Positions 52,524 to 63,820 of a stretch of DNA of 64,000 bases are shown here, one piece after another. Below the pieces are notes generated by a model, which was not told the origin of the DNA, searched no databases, and worked only from the letters and a program-made list of their open reading frames with translations. The stretch is from Halictus rubicundus (taxonomy: Eukaryota; Arthropoda; Insecta; Hymenoptera; Halictidae), in contig NW_027488884.1 of NCBI RefSeq assembly GCF_050948215.1, positions 62,001-126,000 of the forward strand, in the 5' to 3' direction. How positions within the stretch are numbered: position 1 is the first letter of the stretch; each line of letters starts with the position of its first letter. The translations under genes were made by a program, and so were the position numbers.

Positions 52524-55500
52524 AAAGGATAGGATAGGATAGAGGATAGGATAGGATAGGATGGAGGATAGGATAGGATAGGATAGGATAGAGGATAGGA
52601 TAGGATAGGATAGAGGATAGGATAGGATAGGATAGAGGATAGGATAGAGGATAGGATAGAGGATCGGATAGAGGATAGGATAGGATAGAGGAAAGGATAG
52701 GATAGAGGATAGGATAGGTAATTGGATAGGATAGAGGATAGGATAAGTTAGAGGATAGTATAGGATAGAGGATAGGATAGGATAGAGAATAGGATAGGAT
52801 AAAAGATAGGATAGGATAGAGGATAGGATAGGATAGAGGATAGAATAGGATAGATGATAGGATAGGATAGAGAATAGGATAGGATAGAGGATCGGATAGA
52901 GGATAGGATAAGATAGAGGATAGGATAGGATAGAGAATAGGATAGGATAGAGGATAGAATAGGATAGATGATAGGATAGGATAGAGAATAGGATAGGATA
53001 GAGGATCGGATAGAGGATAGGATAGGATAGAGGATCGGATAGAGGATAGGATAAGATAGAGGATAGGATAGGATAGAGAATAGGATAGGATAGAGGATAG
53101 TGATAAGATAGAGGATAGGATAGAGGATAGTATAGGATAGAGGATAGGATATAGGATAGGATAGGATAGAGGATAGGATAGGATAGAGGATAGAATAGGA
53201 TAGATGATAGGATGGGATAGAGGATAGGATAGGATAGAGGATAGGATAGGATAGAGGACAGGATAGGATAGAGAATAGGATAGAGGATAGGATAGGATAG
53301 AGGATAGGATAGGTAATTGGATAGGATAGAGTATAGGATAAGGTAGAGGATAGGATAGGATAGAGGATATAATAGGATAGAGGATAGGATAGGATAGAGG
53401 ATAGGATAGGATAAAGGATAGGATAGGATAGAGGATAGGATAGGATAGAGGATAGAATAGGATAGATGATACGATGGGATAGAGGATAGGATAGGATAGA
53501 GGATAGGATAGGATAGAGGACAGGATAGGATAGAGGATAGGATAGAGGATAGGATAGGATAGAGGATAGGATAGGTAATTGGATAGGATAGAGTATAGGA
53601 TAAGGTAGAGGATAGGATAGGATAGAGGATATAATAGGATAGAGGATAGGATAGGATAGAGGATAGGATAGGATAGAGGATAGGATAGTATAGAGGATAG
53701 AGTAGGATAGAGGATAGGATAGGATAAAGGATAGGATTGGATAGAGGATCGGATAGAGGATAGAATAGGATAGAGGATAGGATAGGATAGAGGATAGTAT
53801 AGGATAGAGGATAGGATAGAATAGAGGATAGGATAGGATAAAGGATAGGATAGGAAAGAGGATAGGATAGGATAGAGGATAGGATAGGATAGAGGATAGG
53901 ATAGAGGATAGGATAGAGGATAGGATAGAGGATAGGATAGGTAATTGGATAGGATAGGTAATTGGATAGGATAGAGTATAGGATAAGGTAGAGGATAGGA
54001 TAGGATAGAGGATATAATAGGATAGAGGATAGGATAGGACAGAGGATAGGATAGGAAAGAGGATAGGATAGGATAGAGGGTAGGATAGGATAGAGGATAG
54101 GATAGAGGATAGGATAGAGGATGGGATAGGATAGAGGATAAGATAGGATAGGATAGAGGATAGGATAGGATAGAGGATAGAATAGGATTGAGGAGCGTTT
54201 AGGATAGAGGATAGGATATGATAGAGGATAGGATAGGATACGATAGAGGATAGGATAGGATAGAGGATAGGATAGGATAGAGGATAGGATAGAGGAGAGG
54301 ATAGGATAGAGGATAGGATAGGATAGAGGATAGATAGGATAGAGGATAGGATTGGATAGAGGATAGGATAGGATAGAGGATCGGATAGAGGATAGGATAG
54401 GATAGAGGATAGGATAGGATAGAGGATAGTATAGGATAGAGGATAGGATAGAGTAGAGGATAGGATAGGATAGAGGATAGGATAGGATAGGATAGAGGAT
54501 AGGATAGGATAGAGGATAGGATAGAGGAGCGGATAGAGGATACGATAGGATAGAGGAAAGTATAGGATAGAGGATAGGATGGGTAATTGGATAGGATAGA
54601 GGATAGGATAAGGTAGAGGATAGTATAGGATAGAGTATAGGATAGGATAGAGGATAGGATAGGATAAAGGATAGGATAGGATAGAGGATAGGATAGGATA
54701 GAGGATCGGACAGAGGATAGGATAGGATAGAGGATAGGATAGGATAGAGGATAGAGTAGGATGGAGGATAGGATAGGATAAAGGATAGGATTGGATAGAG
54801 GATCGGATAGAGGATAGGATAGGATAGAGGATAGGATAGAGGATAGGATAGGAAAGAGGATAGGACAGGAAAGAGGATAGGATAGGATACGATAGAGGAT
54901 AGGATAGATGATAGGATAGGATAGAGGATCTGATAGAGGATACGATCGGATAGAGGATAGGATAGGATAGAGGATCGGATAGGTAATTGGATAGGATAGG
55001 GGAGAGGATAAGGTAGAGGCTAGTATAGGATAGAGGATCTGATAGAGGATAGGATAGGATGGAGGATAGGATAGGATCGAGGATAGGATAGGTAATTGGA
55101 TAGGATAGAGGATAGGATAAGGTAGAGGATAGTATAGGACAGAGGATAGGATAGAGGATCGGATAGGATAGGATAGAGGATAGGATAGAGGATAGGGTAG
55201 AGGATCGGATAGAGGATAGGATAGGATAGAGGAAAGGATAGGATAGAGGATAGGATAGGTAATTGGATAGGATAGAAGATAGGATAAGTTAGAGGATAGT
55301 ATAGGATAGAGGATAGGATAGGATAGAGGATTGGATAGGATAAAGGATATAATAGGATAGAGGATAGGATAGGATAGAGGATAGAATAGGATAGATGATA
55401 GGATAGGATAGAGAATAGGATAGGATAGAGGATAGGATATAATAGAGGATAGGGTCGAGGATAGGATAGGTAATTGGATAGGATAGAGGATAGGATAAGG

Positions 55501-55564
55501 TAGAGGATAGTATAGGATAGAGGATAGGATAGAGGATCGGATAGGATAGGATAGAGGATAGGAT
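52524..55564 (+). repeat. Mosaic satellite segment
   Basis: Mixed 12-, 17- and 22-mers with a gatcgg doublet, taattgg cassettes, gatagtgataag near 53098 and a rare aggagcgtttagg word (cgttt at 54196) that otherwise occurs only at 34061. The gatctgatagagg and gatacgatcgg segment at about 54930 recurs at about 61714 and 63244. No gene, RNA or mobile element is visible. Confidence 0.8.
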
Positions 55565-57540
55565 AGAGGATCGGATAGAGGATAGGATAGGATAGAGGAA
55601 TGGATAGGGTAGAGAATAAGATAGGTAATTGGATAGGATAGAGGATAGGATAAGTTAGAGGATAGTATAGGATAGAGGATAGGATAGGATAGAGGATAGG
55701 ATAGGATAAAAGGTAGGATAGGATAGAGGACAGGATAGGATAGATGATACTATAGGATAGAGGATAGGATATGATAGAGTAAACGATATTATAGAGGATA
55801 GGATAGGATAGAGGATCGGATAGAGGATAGGATAGGATAGAGGATGGTATAGAGGATAGGATAGAGGATAGGATATGGTAGAGGATAGTATAGGATAGAG
55901 GATAGGATAGAGGATCGGATAGGATAGGATAGAGGATAGGATAGAGGATACGTTAGAGGATCGGTTAGAGGATAGGATAGGATAGAGGAAAGGATAGGAT
56001 AGAGGATAGGATAGGTAATTGGATAGGATAGAGGATAGGATAAGTTAGAGGATAGTATAGGATAGAGGATAGGATAGGATAGAGGATAGGATAGGATAAA
56101 GGATAGGATAGGATAGAGGATAGGATAGGATAGGATAGAGGATAGAATAGGATAGATGATAGAATAGGATAGAGAATAGGATAGGATAGAGGATAGGATA
56201 GGATAGAGGATAGGATAGAGTATAGGATGGGATAGAGGATAGGATATGATAGAGGATAGGATAGAGGATAGGATAGGATAGAGGATAGGAGAGGATAGAG
56301 GATAGGAAAGAGGATAGGATAGGATAGAGGATAGGATAGAGGATCGGATAGAAGATAGGATAGGATAGAGGAAAGGATAGGATAGAGGATAGGATAGGTA
56401 ATTGGATAGGATAGAGGATAGGATAAGGTAGAGGATAGTATAGGATAGAGGTTAGGATAGGATAGAGGATAGGATAGGATAAAGGATAGGATAGGATAGA
56501 GGATAGGATAGGATAGAGGATAGGATAGGATAGAGGATCGGATAGAGGATAGGATAGGATAGAGGATTGGATAGAGGATAGGATAGGATAGAGGATAGGA
56601 TAGGATAGAGGATAGAGTAGGATAGAGGATAGGATAGGATAAAGGATAGGATTGGATAGAGGATCGGATAGAGGATAGAATAGGATAGAGGATAGGATAG
56701 GATAGAGGATAGTATAGGATAGAGGATAGGATAGAATAGAGGATAGGATAGGATAAAGGATAGGATAGGATAGAGGATAGGATAGGATAGGATAGGATAG
56801 AGGATAGGATAGGATAGGATAGAGGATAGGATAGGATAGGATAGAGGATAGGATAGAGGATAGGATAGGACAGAGGATCGGATAGAGGATAGGATAGGAT
56901 AGAGGATAGGATAGGATAGAGGAAACGATAGGATAGAAGATAGGATAGGATACATGATAGGATAGGGAAGAGGGTAGGATAGGATAGAGGATAGATTATA
57001 GGATAGGATAGAGGATAGGATAGGATAGAGGAGAGGATAGGATAGAGGCTAGGATAGGATAGAGGATAGGATAGTATAGAGGATAGAATAGGATAGATGA
57101 TATTATAGGATAGAGGATAGGATATGATAGAGGATCGGACAGAGGATAGGATAGGATAGAGGATAGGATAGGATAGAGGATAGAGTAGGATAGAGGATAG
57201 GATAGGATAAAGGATAGGATTGGATAGAGGATCGGATAGAGGATAGGATAGGATAGAGGATAGGATAGGATAGAGGATAGTATAGGATAGAGGACAGGAT
57301 AGAATAGAGGATAGGATAGGATACAGGATAGGATAGGATAGAGGATAGGATAGGATAGGATAGAGGATAGGATAGGATAGGATAGAGGATAGGGTAGAGG
57401 ATAGGATAGGATAGAGGATAGGATAGGATAGAGGATAGGATAGGATAGAGGATAGGATAGGTAATTGGATAGGATAGAGGATAGGATAAGGTAGAGGATA
57501 GTATAGGATAGAGGATAGGATAGGATAGAGTATAGGATAG
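55565..57540 (+). repeat. 2081/2086-bp-period tandem duplication, copy 1
   Basis: Matches 57646-59626. The offset is 2081 bp at aatggatagggt (55599/57680) and gtaaac (55779/57860), and 2086 bp downstream. The 5-bp step is a single extra aggat pentamer in copy 2 near 58340 (17-bp unit against 12-bp unit). The gaggttagg and gatacatgatagg words mark both copies. Confidence 0.9.
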
Positions 57541-57645
57541 GATAAAAGGTAGGATAGGATAGAGGACAGGATAGGATAGATGATACTATAGGATAGAGGA
57601 TAGGATATGATAGAGTAAACGATATTATAGAGGATAGGATAGGAT

Positions 57646-59626
57646 AGAGGATCGGATAGAGGATAGGATAGGATAGAGGAATGGATAGGGTAGAGAATAA
57701 GATAGGTAATTGGATAGGATAGAGGATAGGATAAGTTAGAGGATAGTATAGGATAGAGGATAGGATAGGATAGAGGATAGGATAGGATAAAAGGTAGGAT
57801 AGGATAGAGGACAGGATAGGATAGATGATACTATAGGATAGAGGATAGGATATGATAGAGTAAACGATATTATAGAGGATAGGATAGGATAGAGGATCGG
57901 ATAGAGGATAGGATAGGATAGAGGATGGTATAGAGGATAGGATAGAGGATAGGATATGGTAGAGGATAGTATAGGATAGAGGATAGGATAGAGGATCGGA
58001 TAGGATAGGATAGAGGATAGGATAGAGGATACGTTAGAGGATCGGTTAGAGGATAGGATAGGATAGAGGAAAGGATAGGATAGAGGATAGGATAGGTAAT
58101 TGGATAGGATAGAGGATAGGATAAGTTAGAGGATAGTATAGGATAGAGGATAGGATAGGATAGAGGATAGGATAGGATAAAGGATAGGATAGGATAGAGG
58201 ATAGGATAGGATAGGATAGAGGATAGAATAGGATAGATGATAGAATAGGATAGAGAATAGGATAGGATAGAGGATAGGATAGGATAGAGGATAGGATAGA
58301 GTATAGGATGGGATAGAGGATAGGATATGATAGAGGATAGGATAGGATAGAGGATAGGATAGGATAGAGGATAGGAGAGGATAGAGGATAGGAAAGAGGA
58401 TAGGATAGGATAGAGGATAGGATAGAGGATCGGATAGAAGATAGGATAGGATAGAGGAAAGGATAGGATAGAGGATAGGATAGGTAATTGGATAGGATAG
58501 AGGATAGGATAAGGTAGAGGATAGTATAGGATAGAGGTTAGGATAGGATAGAGGATAGGATAGGATAAAGGATAGGATAGGATAGAGGATAGGATAGGAT
58601 AGAGGATAGGATAGGATAGAGGATCGGATAGAGGATAGGATAGGATAGAGGATTGGATAGAGGATAGGATAGGATAGAGGATAGGATAGGATAGAGGATA
58701 GAGTAGGATAGAGGATAGGATAGGATAAAGGATAGGATTGGATAGAGGATCGGATAGAGGATAGAATAGGATAGAGGATAGGATAGGATAGAGGATAGTA
58801 TAGGATAGAGGATAGGATAGAATAGAGGATAGGATAGGATAAAGGATAGGATAGGATAGAGGATAGGATAGGATAGGATAGGATAGAGGATAGGATAGGA
58901 TAGGATAGAGGATAGGATAGGATAGGATAGAGGATAGGATAGAGGATAGGATAGGACAGAGGATCGGATAGAGGATAGGATAGGATAGAGGATAGGATAG
59001 GATAGAGGAAACGATAGGATAGAAGATAGGATAGGATACATGATAGGATAGGGAAGAGGGTAGGATAGGATAGAGGATAGATTATAGGATAGGATAGAGG
59101 ATAGGATAGGATAGAGGAGAGGATAGGATAGAGGCTAGGATAGGATAGAGGATAGGATAGTATAGAGGATAGAATAGGATAGATGATATTATAGGATAGA
59201 GGATAGGATATGATAGAGGATCGGACAGAGGATAGGATAGGATAGAGGATAGGATAGGATAGAGGATAGAGTAGGATAGAGGATAGGATAGGATAAAGGA
59301 TAGGATTGGATAGAGGATCGGATAGAGGATAGGATAGGATAGAGGATAGGATAGGATAGAGGATAGTATAGGATAGAGGACAGGATAGAATAGAGGATAG
59401 GATAGGATACAGGATAGGATAGGATAGAGGATAGGATAGGATAGGATAGAGGATAGGATAGGATAGGATAGAGGATAGGGTAGAGGATAGGATAGGATAG
59501 AGGATAGGATAGGATAGAGGATAGGATAGGATAGAGGATAGGATAGGTAATTGGATAGGATAGAGGATAGGATAAGGTAGAGGATAGTATAGGATAGAGG
59601 ATAGGATAGGATAGAGTATAGGATAG
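57646..59626 (+). repeat. 2081/2086-bp-period tandem duplication, copy 2
   Basis: Partner of 55565-57540. The junction at about 57541-57645 carries a further partial copy of the gataaaagg, gatgatactatagg and gtaaac (57615) segment, so three such segments occur at 55779, 57615 and 57860. Confidence 0.9.
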
Positions 59627-60385
59627 GATAAAGGATAGGATAGGATAGAGGATAGGATAGGATAGAGGATCGGACAGAGGATAGGATAGGATAGAGGATA
59701 GGATAGGATAGAGGATAGAGTAGGATAGAGGATAGGATAGGATAAAGGATAGGATTGGATAGAGGATCGGATAGAGGATAGGATAGGATAGAGGATAGGA
59801 TAGGATAGAGGATAGTATAGGATAGAGGATAGGATAGAATAGAGGATAGGATAGGATACAGGATAGGATAGGATAGGGTAGAGGATAGGATAGGATAGGA
59901 TAGAGGATAGGATAGGATAGGATAGAGGATAGGATAGAGGATAGGATAGAGGATAGGATAGGATAGAGGATAGGATAGGATAGAGGAGAGGATAGGATAG
60001 AGGAGAGGATAGGATAGAGGATAGGATAGAGGATAGGATAGGATAGAGGATAGGATAGGATAGAGGATGGGATAGGATAGAGGATAGGATATGATAGAGG
60101 ATAGGATAGGATAGGATAGAGGATAGGATAGGATAGGATAGAGGATAGGATAGAGGATAGGATAGGATAGAGGATAGGATAGGATAGAGGATAGGATAGG
60201 ATAGAGGAGACGATAGGATAGAGGATAGGAAAGGATAGAGGATAGGATAGAGGATAGGATAGGATAGAGGATAGGATAGAGGATAGGATAGGATAGAGGA
60301 TAGGATAGGATAGAGGATGGGATAGGATAGAGGATAGGATATGATAGAGGATAGGATAGGATAGAGGATCGGATAGAGGATAGGA
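59627..60385 (+). repeat. Satellite segment before the last duplications
   Basis: Regular 17- and 22-bp units with gatcggacagagg, gatagagtagg and gagacgatagg variants. The gagacgatagg stretch at about 60207 reappears at about 63858, which shows the start of another higher-order copy at the right end of the window. No gene is visible. Confidence 0.8.
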
Positions 60386-61000
60386 TAATATAGAGGATCG
60401 GATAGAGGATAGGATAGGATAGAGGATAGGATAGGATAGAGGATAGAGTAGGATAGAGGATAGGATAGTATAAAGGATAGGATTGGATAGAGGATCGGAT
60501 AGACGATAGAATAGGATAGAGGATAGGATAGGATAGAGGATAGTATAGGATAGAGGATAGGATAGAGTAGAGGATAGGATAGGATAAAGGAGAGGATAGG
60601 ATAGAGGATAGGATAGGATAGAGGATAGGATAGTATAGAGGATAGAATAGGATAGATGATATTATAGGATAGAGGATAGGATATGATAGAGTAAACGATA
60701 TTCTAGAGGATAGGATAGGATAGAGGATCGGATAGAGGATAGGATAGGATAGAGGATGGTATAGAGGATAGGATAGAGGATAGGATAGGATAAAGGATAG
60801 GATAGGATAGAGGATAGGATAGGATAGAGGATAGTATAGGATAGAGAATAGGATAGAATAGAGGATAGGATAGGATAAAGGATAGGATAGGATAGAGGAT
60901 AGGATAGGATAGAGGATAGGATAGGATAAAGGATAGGATAGGATAGAGGATTGGATAGGATAGAGGATAGAAAAGGATAGATGATAGGATAGGATAGAGA
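60386..61000 (+). repeat. Duplicated block, left copy (offsets 1988/1909/1892 bp)
   Basis: Matches about 62374-62892. The offset is 1988 bp at gataatatagg (ataatat at 60386/62374), 1909 at gtaaacgatattc (60691/62600) and 1892 at gagaatagg and gaaaagg. The left copy is therefore 79 bp longer in one place and 17 bp shorter in another. Both copies carry gatattctagagg, unlike other gtaaac copies, which have gatattatagagg. Confidence 0.82.
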
Positions 61001-61511
61001 ATAGGATAGGATAGAGGATAGGATAGGATAGAGGATAGGATAGAGGATAGGATAGGATAGAGGATAGGATAGAGGATAGGATAGGATAGAGGATAGGATA
61101 GAGGATAGGATAGGATAGAGGATAGGATAGAGGATAGGATAGAGGATAGGATAGGTAATTGGATAGGATAGAGTATAGGATAAGGTAGATGATAGGATAG
61201 GATAGGATAGGATAGGATAGAGGATAGGATAGGATAGGATAGAGGATAGGATAGAGGATAGGATAGGATAGAGGATAGGATAGGATAGAGGGTAGTATAG
61301 GATAGAGGATAGGATAGAATAGAGGATAGGATAGGATAAAGGATAGGATAGGATAGAGGATAGGATAGCATAGGATAGAGGATAGGATAGGATAGGATAG
61401 GATAGAGGATAGGATAGGATAGGATAGAGGATAGGATAGAGGATAGGATAGGATAGAGGATAGGATAGGATAGAGGATCGGATAGAGGATAGGATAGGAT
61501 AGCGGATAGGA

Positions 61512-62290
61512 TAGGATAGAGGATAGGATATGATAGAGTAAACGATATTATAGAGGATAGGATAGGATAGAGGATCGGATAGAGGATAGGATAGGATAGA
61601 GGATGGTATAGAGGATAGGATAGAGGATAGGATAGGATAGAGGATAGGATAGGAAAGAGGATAGGATAGGATACGATAGAGGATAGGATAGATGATAGGA
61701 TAGGATAGAGGATCTGATAGAGGATACGATCGGATAGAGGATAGGATAGGATAGAGGATCGGATAGGTTATTGGATAGGATAGGGGAGGGGATAAGGTAG
61801 AGGCTAGTATAGGATAGAGGATCTGATAGAGGATAGGATAGGATGGAGGATAGGATAGGATCGAGGATAGGATAGGTAATTGGATAGGATAGAGGATAGG
61901 ATATGGTAGAGGATAGTATAGGATAGAGGATAGGATAGAGGATCGGATAGGATAGGATAGAGGATAGGATAGAGGATACGATAGAGGATCGGATAGAGGA
62001 TAGGATAGGATAGAGGAAAGGATAGGATAGAGGATAGGATAGGTAATTGGATAGGATAGAGGATAGGATAAGTTAGAGGATAGTATAGGATAGAGGATAG
62101 GATAGGATAGAGGATAGGATAGGATAAAGGATAGGATAGGATAGAGGATAGGATAGGATAGAGGATAGAATAGGATAGATGATAGAATAGTATAGAGAAT
62201 AGGATAGGATAGAGGATGGGATAGGATAGAGGATAGGATATGATAGAGGATAGGATAGGATAGGATAGAGGATAGGATAGGATAGGATAG
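61512..62290 (+). repeat. 1547/1530-bp-offset tandem duplication, copy 1
   Basis: Matches 63059-63820. The offset is 1547 bp at gtaaac (61538/63085) and 1530 bp at gatctgatagagg (61714/63244). The 17-bp difference is one unit (containing gaaag) near 61655 that the right copy lacks. Both share gtaggttattgg-type words, gaggctagtatagg and gatatggtagagg. Confidence 0.86.
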
Positions 62291-62373
62291 AGGATAGGAT
62301 AGAGGATGGGATAGGATAGAGGATAGGATATGATAGAGGATAGGATAGGATAGAGGATCGGATAGAGGATAGG

Positions 62374-62892
62374 ATAATATAGAGGATCGGATAGAGGATA
62401 GGATCGGATAGAGGATAGAATAGGATAGAGGATAGGATAGGATAGAGGATAGTATAGGATAGAGGATAGGATAGAGTAGAGGATAGGATAGGATAAAGGA
62501 GAGGATAGGATAGAGGATAGGATAGGATAGAGGATAGGATAGTATAGAGGATAGAATAGGATAGATGATATTATAGGATAGAGGATAGGATATGATGGAG
62601 TAAACGATATTCTAGAGGATAGGATAGGATAGAGGATCGGATAGAGGACAGGATAGGATAGAGGATGGTATAGAGGATAGGATAGAGGATAGGATAGGAT
62701 AGAGGATAGGATAGGATAGAGGATAGTATAGGATAGAGAATAGGATAGAATAGAGGATAGGATAGGATAAAGGATAGGATAGGATAGAGGATAGGATAGG
62801 ATAGAGGATAGGATAGGATAAAGGATAGGATAGGATAGAGGATAGGATAGGATAGAGGATAGAAAAGGATAGATGATAGGATAGGATAGAGA
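62374..62892 (+). repeat. Duplicated block, right copy (offsets 1988/1909/1892 bp)
   Basis: Partner of 60386-61000. It has one further private change, gatgatggagtaaac, where the left copy has gatgatagagtaaac-type sequence (tatgatagag). Confidence 0.82.
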
Positions 62893-63058
62893 ATAGGATA
62901 GGATAGAGGATAGGATAGGATAGAGGATAGGATAGAGGATAGGATAGGATAGAGGATAGGATAGGATAGAGGATAGGATAGAGGATAGGATAGGATAGAG
63001 GATAGGATAGGATAAAAGGTAGGATAGGATAGAGGACAGGATAGGATAGATGATACTA

Positions 63059-63820
63059 TAGGATAGAGGATAGGATATGATAGAGTAAACGATATTATAG
63101 AGGATAGGATAGGATAGAGGATCGGATAGAGGATAGGATAGGATAGAGGATGGTATAGAGGATAGGATAGAGGATAGGATAGGATAGAGGATAGGATAGG
63201 ATACGACAGAGGATAGGATAGATGATAGGATAGGATAGAGGATCTGATAGAGGATACGATCGGATAGAGGATAGGATAGGATAGAGGATCGGATAGGTTA
63301 TTGGATAGGATAGGGAAGAGGATAAGGTAGAGGCTAGTATAGGATAGAGGATCTGATAGAGGATAGGATAGGATGGAGGATAGGATAGGATCGAGGATAG
63401 GATAGGTAATTGGATAGGATAGAGGATAGGATATGGTAGAGGATAGTATAGGATAGAGGATAGGATAGAGGATCGGATAGGATAGGATAGAGGATAGGAT
63501 AGAGGATACGATAGAGGATCGGATGGAGGATAGGATAGGATAGAGGAAAGGATAGGATAGAGGATAGGATAGGTAATTGGATAGGATAGAGGATAGGATA
63601 AGTTAGAGGATAGTATAGGATAGAGGATAGGATAGGATAGAGGATAGGATAGGATAAAGGATAGGATAGGATAGAGGATAGGATAGGATAGAGGATAGAA
63701 TAGGATAGATGATAGAATAGTATAGAGAATAGGATAGGATAGAGGATGGGATAGGATAGAGGATAGGATATGATAGAGGATAGGATAGGATAGGATAGAG
63801 GATAGGATAGGATAGGATAG
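63059..63820 (+). repeat. 1547/1530-bp-offset tandem duplication, copy 2
   Basis: Partner of 61512-62290. Near 63811 it has one extra pentamer before diverging. Small substitutions include gatacgacagagg for gatacgatagagg and gggaagagg for ggggagggg. Confidence 0.86.

Noticed and set aside
10830..63600. CCAAT boxes on the minus strand within the taattgg cassettes
   Set aside because: ATTGG arises as a word variant and is amplified with the satellite. No TATA box, initiator or gene lies in a sensible position relative to it.
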